Assembly (NCBI GenBank): GCA_026390695.1
Contig: JAPLFL010000092.1
Location: 1 to 64,000 of the forward strand
Direction of reading: 5' to 3'
DNA: 64,000 bases
Source: Candidatus Kapaibacterium sp.
GTDB lineage: Bacteria; Bacteroidota; Ignavibacteria; Kapaibacteriales; UBA2268
Positions 42,536 through 52,335 of this stretch are shown one piece after another. The position numbers and the translations under genes are program-made. How positions within the stretch are numbered: position 1 is the stretch's first letter; each line of letters opens with the position of its first letter. The notes beneath the pieces were generated by a model, which saw only the letters and a list, made by a program, of their open reading frames with translations, was not told the DNA's origin and did no database searches.

Positions 42536-42829
42536 TATATACTTTTACATTACTTAGATGCACTTTGGAATTACTTAGATACACTTATGAATAACTTTGA
42601 TAAACTTTTGAAATTAATTGCAACACTTTTTTTATATAACAAAAGCATAACGTACTATGACGAAAGCATAACGTACTATGACGAAAGTATAGCGTACTAT
42701 GACGAAAGTGTAGCGTACTATGACGAGTTTGTAGCGTACTATGACAAAAGTGTAGCGTACTATGACGAGTTTGTAGCGTACAAGGGCGAGTTTGTAGTGC
42801 ACTATAACTAAAGTTCAGCTAAGAAATTC
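42536..42829. repeat. 21-bp tandem array C (about 14 units): 5 degenerate forward units then about 9 inverted units
   Basis: gatgcactttggaattactta / gatacacttatgaataacttt / gataaacttttgaaattaatt, then gaaagtgtagcgtactatgac x8 variants (reverse complement contains gctacactttcg). Confidence 0.9.
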
Positions 42830-42924
42830 AAATCATATTTTATAATAAATATTTTTACAAAGAACGAATTCAAAATACAAATATAAAAAATAATAATCAA
42901 TTTGTCAAATAATTTTTAAAGGTG

Positions 42925-42981
42925 GTTCTAAAAACTGTCATTCTTGCATTCGCAGGAATGGCAATATTGAGTTTTTAGAAC
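42925..42981. repeat. Nested inverted repeat: perfect 12-bp outer arms around an ATTCYTGC..GCAGGAAT palindrome
   Basis: gttctaaaaact (42925-42936) / agtttttagaac (42970-42981); inner attcttgcattcgcaggaat (42940-42959). Confidence 0.85.
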
Positions 42982-43204
42982 TTCCATTAATTATAAGTCG
43001 ATCATGCGATTTTCATGATTATTAGGAATGTGAGTTTATTTTCTTCCTAATCATGGCAATCATATCAATCCCAAAAAACCAGTTCAAACATCCATAAACC
43101 TCGGGCTGGATTTTATCAGGTCTAAAAACTTTAAAATGCGTATAACTTGGGATGAAGACACCGCAAATTTCAAACTAATTCCCTATATTTGTATTTTATG
43201 ACTA

Positions 43205-44257
43205 ATGGCAACGAAACAGATGGGTAAATCAAATCAGCGACAAAGTGAGGTCAGTTCAACAGATAAAACGAAATTTGACGAACTGGATTCGCAGCTCAGA
43301 CCGATAAAATTCGAGGAATTCACCGGACAAAAGAAAATTGTTGATAATCTGAAAATATTTATTCAGGCAGCAAAACACCGTGGAGAAGCGCTTGACCACG
43401 TGCTTCTGACAGGGCCGCCGGGTCTGGGAAAAACAACTTTGAGTTATATAATAGCTAAGGAAATGGGCTCAGCGCTGAAAATCACGTCAGGGCCGGTGCT
43501 TGAGAAGCCGGGAGATTTGGCAGGACTGCTCACAAATCTTGAGGAAGGCGATGTTTTGTTTATCGATGAAATCCACCGCCTATCCCCTATTGTTGAGGAA
43601 TATTTATATTCTGCAATGGAGGAATACCGCCTTGATATTATGATTGATTCGGGGCCATCAGCGCGGACAATTCAACTTTCGATACCAAAATTTACCTTAA
43701 TCGGTGCAACGACCCGTGCAGGATTGCTCACAGCGCCGCTTCGTTCGCGATTTGGCGTTACCAACAGATTAGATTATTATAGCGCTGAAGATTTAACATT
43801 AGTCGTAAAACGCAGTGCACATATATTGGAAGCCCCGATTGATGAAGAAGCTGCTTATGAGATTGCATCTCGTTCGCGGGGTACTCCGCGTATCTCAAAC
43901 CGACTATTGCGCCGAACGAGAGATTTTGCTCAGGTAAAAGGTAAAGGTACAATAACCATGGACATAGCTAAAATGGCATTGGAGGCACTTGAGGTGGATG
44001 CTTATGGTTTGGACGATATGGATAAGAGAATCATGCTATCTATTATTGAAAAATATGCAGGTGGACCGGTAGGAGTGGGAACTATAGCCGTTGCAGTTGG
44101 TGAAGAATCTGGTACAATAGAAGAAGTTTACGAGCCATTTTTAATACAATTAGGATTTATTCAGCGGACACAACGCGGAAGAATAGCTACTGATCTGGCT
44201 TACAAGTATTTTAATTTTAACCGTTCAAAAAATATTGATGGGTTGTTTGATAGTTAA
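43205..44257 (+). CDS. ruvB: Holliday junction branch migration helicase RuvB
   Basis: [82 protein letters not shown]. Confidence 0.97.
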   Translation: MATKQMGKSNQRQSEVSSTDKTKFDELDSQLRPIKFEEFTGQKKIVDNLKIFIQAAKHRGEALDHVLLTGPPGLGKTTLSYIIAKEMGSALKITSGPVLEKPGDLAGLLTNLEEGDVLFIDEIHRLSPIVEEYLYSAMEEYRLDIMIDSGPSARTIQLSIPKFTLIGATTRAGLLTAPLRSRFGVTNRLDYYSAEDLTLVVKRSAHILEAPIDEEAAYEIASRSRGTPRISNRLLRRTRDFAQVKGKGTITMDIAKMALEALEVDAYGLDDMDKRIMLSIIEKYAGGPVGVGTIAVAVGEESGTIEEVYEPFLIQLGFIQRTQRGRIATDLAYKYFNFNRSKNIDGLFDS

Positions 44258-44412
44258 AATTTTTATCGTAATTTGAATTTCCCAAATGAATTAAATTGAT
44301 TTTTCTGATATAAAGACTAATTTTAATATTAGCCTTTATAGATTGTAAACAAAGTCAAATCAAGCTTTTGCAAAAGCAATTGTAGAAACAATTAAAAAAG
44401 TCTGGGATTTAG

Positions 44413-44691
44413 ATGAATTATATATTATTTTATAAAACTGTTAATGATTATGTTGTCCGCCGCGCGCCATACCGCGATGAGCATTTATCTTACGCTACTA
44501 AATATTTAAACAGAGGCGAACTCTTGATGGCTGGAACGCTCTCAGAGCCGGTCGATTCGGCTGTTTTGATTTTTAAATGTAAAAATCCTTCCCTTGTTGA
44601 AGAATTTGCAAGTAACGACCCGTATGTAGTTAATGGATTAATTTCTGAGTGGACCATCCGTCCCTGGAATGTTGTTCTGGAGCTAAGATAG
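44413..44691 (+). CDS. YciI-like protein
   Basis: RAPYRDEHLSYATKYLNRGELLMAGTLSEPVDSAVLIF...FASNDPYVVNGLISEWTIRPWNVVL. Confidence 0.85.
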   Translation: MNYILFYKTVNDYVVRRAPYRDEHLSYATKYLNRGELLMAGTLSEPVDSAVLIFKCKNPSLVEEFASNDPYVVNGLISEWTIRPWNVVLELR

Positions 44692-44777
44692 TTATGAGTT
44701 AGCAATTATGAGTTTTGAGTTATAGATTACGAATTAATATAAAAGTATTGATATTTTTTACAATTTAAAATCAACCA

Positions 44778-45098
44778 TTGACAATTAACAATTTATATAA
44801 AAATATCTCGCAGTTTTTAGCAGATGAACTTTTTGAAACTATTATCAATAATGATTCATTTCATCTTGAGCGAATTGTTTCTGTAGGTCATTCAACGGCT
44901 CTGGAGCAGTGGTATGATCAAGAGAAAACGGAATGGGTGATCTTACTGAAAGGAGCAGCAGGAATACGTTTTGAAGATTCTGATAAAATTTTCGAATTAA
45001 ATCCGGGTGATTATCTACAAATAAATGCTCACTGCAAACACCGAGTGGAGTGGACTTCTCCAGATGAGGAAACAGTATGGCTGGCACTGCATTTTTAG
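44778..45098 (+). CDS. Cupin-domain protein
   Basis: EWVILLKGAAGIRFEDSDKIFELNPGDYLQINAHCKHRVEWTSPDEETVWLALHF. Confidence 0.82.
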   Translation: MTINNLYKNISQFLADELFETIINNDSFHLERIVSVGHSTALEQWYDQEKTEWVILLKGAAGIRFEDSDKIFELNPGDYLQINAHCKHRVEWTSPDEETVWLALHF

Positions 45099-45195
45099 TT
45101 AGTAAAGTTGATCGAGTTAATAATATAGATGGTTAATTTTTATTGGAATATGAAAGAATGAATAAAACATTTAAAACTAATTCACTTTATAACTT

Positions 45196-45990
45196 TCAAC
45201 TTATATTAGGCATGGAATATTCGTCGAATACAAATTTAATTGAGAAAAAAATATTTAGAAAAACTGTCAAAATACCTCCCGATAAAATTGAGAGCATAAT
45301 TAATATCTGATATTTTATTGCAAGCGAAGGATCGCTGCCAGCTAATATTTGTCCTGTCATAATGCCGGGTAACCAAATAATTCCTATTGTTGCAGTATTA
45401 GCAACTGACGGCCCGAATGCCGCCTTGAAAGCCTCACTCATAAATGGGAATACTGATTCCTTAATATTTCCACTTAATATCAGATTATATTTATAACGTT
45501 CCATATTCCCTATTAAATTTTTATAGAATGTACGTAATCCAATAATTGAACTTGATAAACAATTACCAATGAAAATACCTGCTATAGGAATAAAAACTCT
45601 CGCATCCAAAGGACTGGACGTATTTAACGAGAAAATAAAAAGCGAAATTCCATACAATGAGCTGATTGCTATTGATAAGATTAATACTCCAATAAATCGC
45701 CTCCATGGCAATTCAGAGCGTTTGGCTGTTGAAAATCCAGCAACTACAATCATTATCAATATCCACAAGAAACTGAGCCATAGCTGATTATATTCAAATA
45801 CAAATTTTAGATAAAAACCTAAAAAAAAGAGCTGCACATACATTCTAAGAATTGCAAATAGCATTGGCTTAAATAATCCTGTTTTGAAATATCTTAAAAT
45901 GAAAACCGGAATTAAAAATATCACCGAATCAATCGCAAGATTCAGCCAATTTATATCTAATGTGTTCATAGCGTGTAAAAAATCTGACAT
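45196..45990 (-). CDS. FetB/UPF0014-family ABC transporter permease
   Basis: IAGIFIGNCLSSSIIGLRTFY; AFKAAFGPSVANTATIGIIWLPGIMTGQILAGSDPSLAIKYQILIM. Confidence 0.87.
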   Translation of the reverse strand: MSDFLHAMNTLDINWLNLAIDSVIFLIPVFILRYFKTGLFKPMLFAILRMYVQLFFLGFYLKFVFEYNQLWLSFLWILIMIVVAGFSTAKRSELPWRRFIGVLILSIAISSLYGISLFIFSLNTSSPLDARVFIPIAGIFIGNCLSSSIIGLRTFYKNLIGNMERYKYNLILSGNIKESVFPFMSEAFKAAFGPSVANTATIGIIWLPGIMTGQILAGSDPSLAIKYQILIMLSILSGGILTVFLNIFFSIKFVFDEYSMPNIS

Positions 45991-46188
45991 TTGAAAAATC
46001 ATTAAAAATAAATTTACGAATTTTATGTCAAAAATCGCATTATTTCTTATTAATCTGATTTTTTTATATATTAAATTGGAAAACAAATCGTATTTTTGTT
46101 AGTTTGTTCTACTATAATTGAAAAAGTTTTTATATTAAAATCCGAATTAAATAATTAATAATATGTTCAACTGAATTAGGTTGTTTAA

Positions 46189-49100
46189 ATGTCTTATAAG
46201 ATGCATTACAAGGCTTTTGCCGCACTATCGTTTATAGTAACGTTCATTACTTTCGCAATGACAGTTCAGCCCAATGTCCCATTCTGGGACTGCGGTGAGT
46301 TTACTGCTTCTGCAATCTGGCAGCAGGTGCCACACCCGCCGGGTGCTCCTTTGTTTTTGATGATTGGCAGACTTTTCTATTTACTGATTCCGTTTGGTGA
46401 TCCCGGATGGCGTGTAAACATGGTTTCCGTCGTAGCCAGTTCATTCTCAAGTTTCTTTTTATTTCTTATTACTGCCAAAGTAATAGAAGCATTTCGCGGA
46501 AAAGATTATAAATCTCTTGGAGAAGCGCTTGCAGTCTATGGTTCTGCATTTATCGGAGCTATTGCTTTTACATTTTCGGATACTAATTGGTTTAATTCAG
46601 TTGAATCCGAAGTTTATGCAAGTTCGACAGTATTTGTTGCTTTTATTATTTGGTTAATCATGCGTTGGTATGAAGAATTTGATAAACCTGGACATGAACG
46701 CTATGTTTTGGTGATTGTATATTTCATCGGATTATCTTCCGGAGTGCATCTACTCAGTATTTTAACAATATTTTCATTTGTAACTCTCGTTTATTATAAA
46801 AAATATCGCTATACTTTGCCAACCTTTCTATTAACAGGAATTGTAGGTGTAGTTATTTTTATTGCAATTTACCCGGGTATAATTAAATGGCTCCCAGCAA
46901 TGCTTGCTTCACACATGCCATTTAGAAATGATTGCCGAGAATACTTAGTTGAAAATGAACCTTTTGTAAAAGTCATGGCTATCGGATTTATTTTATTAGC
47001 CGCTCTCGGTCTTGTAATCGGCTTTATTAAAAAAATTCACTTCCTTAACTTAGTTTGTTTATCATTTTTATTAGTCATCGTAGGATATAGCACATATACC
47101 CAAGTTTTAATACGCTCACATGCTAATCCGCCAATGAATGAAAACGAACCTAAGAATTTTTATAAATTAGCGGCTTATCTCGGTCGTGAACAATATGGTG
47201 ATGCTCCAACTTGGCCGCGTCGTTACCAGCGCGATCAGGAATTTATTGCTCATTACAATGAAGTAGTAAACGGAAATTCAAGAGATTCTTTATATGGTTC
47301 TTGGCATGAGCCCTCACAGGTTATTGTTCATTGCAAAGAAGGTGACGGTCGTGATTATAAATTTAAAAATGTCAATACTCTTGCCGAGTTGAAATATCTT
47401 TGGAAATATCAGATTGACCATATGTTCCTTAGGTATATGTTCTGGAATTATGTTGGAAGAGTAAGCGATGTGCAAGATGCCGAATCTGCATTTTTATCAA
47501 CTAAAAATAGTAAGGACGTCGAAGCTTTGAATTTCAATTCAGGCTACGCTTCCGAATTCCCTGTTAGATTTTTTGCAATTCCACTTCTCTTCGGTATTTT
47601 CGGATTAATTTTCCATTTCTATCGCGATCCTAAAATGGCATTTGTTTATCTTGTTATGTTTTTCGTCATGGGTGCCTTGGCAGCATTCGCACAAAATCAA
47701 CAAAATCCTCAGCCAAGAGAGAGAGATTATTTCTATTGCGGCGCATTCCTTGTCTGGTGCTTGTGGATTGGAATGGGTGCTTTTGGGATAATTGAATGGC
47801 TGACAAAACAGAAATTCCAAACAGCAATGACAAGCGGATTAATAACATTATCACTTATTGTTGTCCCTATCAATATGGCAGTTGGCGGTTGGAAAATTCA
47901 TAGTCGCGCTGGGAATTACATTCCTTTCGATTATTCTTATAACATTCTCCAAAGTGTGGAGCAAGATGCAATTTTATTTACAAACGGTGATAATGATACT
48001 TTCCCTCTCTGGTATTTACAGGATGTGGAAGGTGTGCGACGCGATGTAAGAATTGTTAATCTGAGCCTTGCTAACACTCTGACTTATGTCGATCAGCTCA
48101 AAAATCGCTCACCTTGGGGGGCAAAGGCTATTCCTCTGAGTTTTGCAGACGATTCTCTGCAAGTAGAAGACGAAGCTTCTGAAAAAGCATTAAGATATGA
48201 TTATTCTCCTCCACAAAAGATTTCCATAAGTGTTGATAAAGCTATTTTAGCAAAATATACCAAAGACCCAGATGTTATCAATAAAGGCGTTTTTGAGTGG
48301 ACTTTTACCGGAAAACAGATGGGTAAAAATAAAACCGGTGATGCCGTTCATTTATTTATGGTACGCGATAAAGTTGTTGCCGACATTCTAAAACAAATTA
48401 GATTTACTCGTCCCGTATATTATTCTGCTACCGTTGGACCGGATGCTTTTTGCGGTTTAGAACCTTTCTTCCGTGCCGAAGGTATGGCAATGCGTATTTG
48501 TCCTGTCCCTCAAAACAATGGAAAAGGAAATTCTGTCGATGCAGAAATCATGGACAAATGTTTTTCTAATATTGATAACTCTGATAATTTCTCAAAAGAA
48601 TTTAAATACGGATTCAAATTCAGAAATCTTAATAATATGGGAATATATTATGACGAAGTTCATCGAAGATTGATGAGAAGCTACCGTTCAAAATTCATGG
48701 ATTATGCCGATTATCTTATGAATAAGGAAAAAAATCCGCAAAAAGCAATTCAAATCATTGATAAGATGAATGAAATGATTTCCCCCACTCAATTTCCGCT
48801 CACCTTTGAGTTTGAACATAAACTTGCTCGCTTCTATAAAAACGCCGGTAATATGGAAAAAGCTAAAGATTTCGCACAATTAGGAATAAATACCTGCACA
48901 AAGATCATCGAGAGCGATAATATTATGCGCGAGTACGTTGAATATGAAGTAATGGGAAGATATTACGGGCCTTATCGCACTTGTTCTTACCTCTATGAAA
49001 TGTTAGGCGATTATAATAACGCAAGAAACGTGCTCGCTAAGTTCGATGAGCTTTGCATTTCATATCTAAAATCAAGTCAGGGACAAAATTATGCGCAAAC

Positions 49101-49362
49101 TATCTATGAAAACATATTCGATGTTAGAATGAACATCGATAATTTGAAAATTACCGAAGCCAAAGCTTCTAAAGGTAATGACGCTGCTTTAGCATTGGCA
49201 AAACAAATGAAACAACAGTATGATTCATTAAATGTAAATGATGAAATTCAGATGGGATTAAAAGCTCAGTTGTCCATGATGTTGGATCGTAAGATTTTAG
49301 AGCTGCAAGGTAAAGTCGATACCTCCGCTTATGCTAAAATGATGCAGGAAGCCATCGAATAG
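46189..49362 (+). CDS. DUF2723 (TMEM260-like) polytopic membrane protein with C-terminal TPR-like region
   Basis: TVQPNVPFWDCGEFTASAIWQQVPHPPGAPLFLMIGRLF; NQQNPQPRERDYFYCGAF; ILFTNGDNDTFPLWYLQDVEGVRRDVRIVNLSL. Confidence 0.93.
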   Translation: MSYKMHYKAFAALSFIVTFITFAMTVQPNVPFWDCGEFTASAIWQQVPHPPGAPLFLMIGRLFYLLIPFGDPGWRVNMVSVVASSFSSFFLFLITAKVIEAFRGKDYKSLGEALAVYGSAFIGAIAFTFSDTNWFNSVESEVYASSTVFVAFIIWLIMRWYEEFDKPGHERYVLVIVYFIGLSSGVHLLSILTIFSFVTLVYYKKYRYTLPTFLLTGIVGVVIFIAIYPGIIKWLPAMLASHMPFRNDCREYLVENEPFVKVMAIGFILLAALGLVIGFIKKIHFLNLVCLSFLLVIVGYSTYTQVLIRSHANPPMNENEPKNFYKLAAYLGREQYGDAPTWPRRYQRDQEFIAHYNEVVNGNSRDSLYGSWHEPSQVIVHCKEGDGRDYKFKNVNTLAELKYLWKYQIDHMFLRYMFWNYVGRVSDVQDAESAFLSTKNSKDVEALNFNSGYASEFPVRFFAIPLLFGIFGLIFHFYRDPKMAFVYLVMFFVMGALAAFAQNQQNPQPRERDYFYCGAFLVWCLWIGMGAFGIIEWLTKQKFQTAMTSGLITLSLIVVPINMAVGGWKIHSRAGNYIPFDYSYNILQSVEQDAILFTNGDNDTFPLWYLQDVEGVRRDVRIVNLSLANTLTYVDQLKNRSPWGAKAIPLSFADDSLQVEDEASEKALRYDYSPPQKISISVDKAILAKYTKDPDVINKGVFEWTFTGKQMGKNKTGDAVHLFMVRDKVVADILKQIRFTRPVYYSATVGPDAFCGLEPFFRAEGMAMRICPVPQNNGKGNSVDAEIMDKCFSNIDNSDNFSKEFKYGFKFRNLNNMGIYYDEVHRRLMRSYRSKFMDYADYLMNKEKNPQKAIQIIDKMNEMISPTQFPLTFEFEHKLARFYKNAGNMEKAKDFAQLGINTCTKIIESDNIMREYVEYEVMGRYYGPYRTCSYLYEMLGDYNNARNVLAKFDELCISYLKSSQGQNYAQTIYENIFDVRMNIDNLKITEAKASKGNDAALALAKQMKQQYDSLNVNDEIQMGLKAQLSMMLDRKILELQGKVDTSAYAKMMQEAIE

Positions 49363-49529
49363 TTATGAGTTTTGAGTTATCAATGATAAGTTATACGTTA
49401 TAAAATAGAGCTTATTTGTTTATAAAACTGGTCACAAATTAAATTATGTGACCAGTTTTTCTTTAAATAAATCAATTAGTTTAAAATATTCGTCGTCAAT
49501 AAGTCAAAAGAATCTATTTTTCAAAAATA

Positions 49530-49607
49530 ATAACTCATTACTTCTAATTCATAACTCATTACTTCTAATTCATAACTCATTACTTCTAATTCATAACTCA
49601 TTACTTA
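49530..49607. repeat. Perfect 21-bp tandem repeat (ataactcattacttctaattc, about 3.7 copies) overlapping the stop codon of the 49605 (-) gene
   Basis: Units 49530-49550, 49551-49571, 49572-49592, partial to 49607. Confidence 0.95.
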
Positions 49608-50828
49608 CGTCGGATCTACCGGAACATCCACAAAAATCGCCGTACTTGCCGAACTTTCACGGTAATCATTCACCGCAATCAAGTAATAATAGTATCTCTT
49701 GTTCTCAACTGATACATCAGAATACGTATTTGTGCTCGCAAGCTCCAAATATGAATATGTACCAGCAGGCGATCCAACCGTAACGATGCTTCTGTAAACT
49801 TTATATCTCGTCGCCCCCGCAACAACATCCCAATTCAGATTAATAATAAGCGGCGGAGTTGCTCCAGATAAGCCAATAGCTAAATTAGACGGCGCCGAAA
49901 GCGAATCATAATACGCAAATACCAATTCAGTGGCGAAATCTCCAAATCCACCCGAGTTTCTTGCACGAATACGGTATTGCTTTGTCACACCAGATTCAGG
50001 AATATATATAAATGTTGTCGCCGTATCCGAATAAATCTCCATCCATTCAGTTCCATTTAAGCTGATTTCAATCTGATAACTCGTTGCATTCGTTACAGCA
50101 TCCCATGAAAACGTATTTGAAGTGAAATTATAGGCAAAATTAGCCGGAGCTGTCAAACTACCGCCTCCACCACCCGATGGATACAATAAATAAAACTCAA
50201 TTTTTGCCGGAGAATCCTTGAAAATCAATTTAGACATGTTACTAATCTTAACCATCGTGTCCCAAATCTTGTTAAATGCGACCGCACGCTCCTCTGATCT
50301 CGTAAAAGAATGACGAATATAGTCCTGCTGTTCGTTAATATTGTCAGTTAATTCCGTTGCAATCGTATCAAGTAGCGTAATATCGGTTTGAAGGAAGCCC
50401 GATGCAATTAAATCTGCCTTATATGTCGTAGAATTTGCCGTCAGATAGGAACTACTCAGCAGATTTGCCATTTTTTGAGGGACTTTTCTCGATTTTTCAT
50501 ATTGATTATTGCCAAAAGCCAATAATTTTACGTCCGAATCCGGCCACGCAAAGCCAACATAGAGCAACAGCTTCTGATATTGTGCACGCGCAGTCTCCAT
50601 AATTGCTTCAACTTCGGCTGTAATCACCGCTTGTTGATTCAAATCATCATCATTAGTCGGAATAGCGTCAGCTGCTTCGATATCATCAAGGAAATCGGCA
50701 GCAAAAGGCGAAGCAAACATTGGTGATGCAGCAGTAAAAGCTGTTTGATCTACTACCAACTCACTTTGAAATAAGTAAGCCTGAGTTAAACATGCATCAA
50801 ACGATTTGTTAAATTTTTTAGTAATCAT
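49605..50828 (-). CDS. Family member 2: unknown N-terminal helical domain plus two fibronectin type III domains
   Basis: SLTAPANFAYNFTSNTFSWDAVTNATSYQIEIS and APSNLAIGLSGATPPLIINLNWDVVAGATRYKVYRS; N-domain shares VVDQTAFTA and K-I-F-D-SPAKI-Y-LY with members 1/3; ATG at 50828 preceded by ggag. Confidence 0.85.
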   Translation of the reverse strand: MITKKFNKSFDACLTQAYLFQSELVVDQTAFTAASPMFASPFAADFLDDIEAADAIPTNDDDLNQQAVITAEVEAIMETARAQYQKLLLYVGFAWPDSDVKLLAFGNNQYEKSRKVPQKMANLLSSSYLTANSTTYKADLIASGFLQTDITLLDTIATELTDNINEQQDYIRHSFTRSEERAVAFNKIWDTMVKISNMSKLIFKDSPAKIEFYLLYPSGGGGGSLTAPANFAYNFTSNTFSWDAVTNATSYQIEISLNGTEWMEIYSDTATTFIYIPESGVTKQYRIRARNSGGFGDFATELVFAYYDSLSAPSNLAIGLSGATPPLIINLNWDVVAGATRYKVYRSIVTVGSPAGTYSYLELASTNTYSDVSVENKRYYYYLIAVNDYRESSASTAIFVDVPVDPT

Positions 50829-50919
50829 AAAAAACTCCAATAATGGTAAATAAGAATAAATTTAATTAAAATTATAAAAGCATAAAAACAAAAAATTCTT
50901 GGAATATAGCCATAGAAAC

Positions 50920-51108
50920 AGCGGATTTTGCTTATAATATGGCGGACGTTTCATAAAATATGGCGGAGAACGCATAAAATATGGCGGAGAACGCATAAAA
51001 TACGGCGGAGAACTCTTAAAATATGGCGGACGAACCATAAAATATGGCGGACAACGCATAAAATATGGCGGACGATTCATAAAATATAGCGGATATTGCA
51101 TAAAATAT
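50920..51108. repeat. 21-bp tandem array D (9 units), conserved 16-bp core plus 5 variable bases
   Basis: ggcggacgtttcataaaatat / ggcggagaacgcataaaatat / ggcggacgaaccataaaatat etc. Confidence 0.95.
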
Positions 51109-51264
51109 GTATTTGTTAATGATTCCGGCAATATTTATTATTAATAATCTTTTTATATATCTTGTTCAATGCTTTATCAGAAATATTCCAAAGCATTTTT
51201 CTTTAGATATAATATATGATATTCGTGTGATAAATTATCAAAGAACGATTTATTTCTCTTTTTT

Positions 51265-52161
51265 CTATTTGACTAATCTTTTGAAATCTGAGTCTGACCA
51301 ATATGCTTTAAAATCCTCATCTTTTCTGGCTTTTGCCTTGCATTCTATATCTCTATTGATTGCTTCTTTTAAATCTGACAACATATTTTCTTTATTGTCT
51401 AATAATGAATATGAACATGCTCGATTATAATACGCATTGATGCAATTTGGATTTATTCTTAATGCTTCTGATGAGCAATATATTGAATCTATATATTTAT
51501 TTAACTTATTTAGTGCGAAAGCTTTATTTGTCCATGCCTGATAATACACTCTATTCATTTTAATGACGTGATTAAAATTTGTAATAGCTTCTTCATATTT
51601 ACCTATTATGTTTAATGCGTAACCTTTATTGTCATAAGTTTGTAAATATTTGGGCTTTATTTCTATTGCTTTATCAAATGATTTTATAGCTTCTTCTATA
51701 TTTTCCATTCTGACTAAAATAAATCCTCTTAAATCGTGTGCTTGATAGAAATCTGGCTTCAATTTGATAACAGTATCGAAGCATTTTAGAGCAGTTTCAT
51801 AATGTCTAAGGTTTGTTAAAATATATCCTTTATGATTTATTGCTTCTGTGTAATCGGGTTTAATCATTAGCGCCTGATTAAAGCATTCTACGGCTTTATC
51901 AAACTGTTTATATTTGCCTTGTACTAATCCTTGATACATCCATGCCTGATGACACTCTTCTATTATATTTATTGATTTCCTAAAATACTCCATTGCTTTA
52001 TCATAATTCCTTTTATTATATAATTCAACTCCTCTTTTCATCCATTTATTGTATATAAAATTTGAATTGAGTTCATTTCCAGTTTTATCTGTCAGATATC
52101 CGGGATTAAGATATTCATTTATGATGAATGAATTTTTATCTGATTTTATATCCATATCCAT
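51265..52161 (-). CDS. TPR repeat protein
   Basis: Tandem AWMYQGLVQGKYKQFDKAVECFNQALMIKPDYTEA-type 34-mers. Confidence 0.9.
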   Translation of the reverse strand: MDMDIKSDKNSFIINEYLNPGYLTDKTGNELNSNFIYNKWMKRGVELYNKRNYDKAMEYFRKSINIIEECHQAWMYQGLVQGKYKQFDKAVECFNQALMIKPDYTEAINHKGYILTNLRHYETALKCFDTVIKLKPDFYQAHDLRGFILVRMENIEEAIKSFDKAIEIKPKYLQTYDNKGYALNIIGKYEEAITNFNHVIKMNRVYYQAWTNKAFALNKLNKYIDSIYCSSEALRINPNCINAYYNRACSYSLLDNKENMLSDLKEAINRDIECKAKARKDEDFKAYWSDSDFKRLVK

Positions 52162-52335
52162 TTTCTCCTATCAGATATTCATTTAATCGGCATCTATGGC
52201 ATCTATCATCAAATTAAATATCTGATGATTTGAAATATACGAGTTGCGATTGATTGAATTTCTTCATTTTTATTAGGTTTCTACTTTATGGTAACGAGTT
52301 TGTATGTATTTTTATTTCTAAATTAATATTAATTT

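Noticed and set aside
42587-42811. ORF through array C as a real CDS
   Set aside because: Low-complexity heptapeptide translation explained by the 21-bp period lacking stops; kept only as a low-interest observation. Same for 12539-12774, 50862-51131 and 61457-61804.
50920-51108. CRISPR array
   Set aside because: Units are directly contiguous 21-mers with only 5 variable bases, no 30-40-nt spacers, and no cas genes in the window. The same applies to arrays A, B, C and E.
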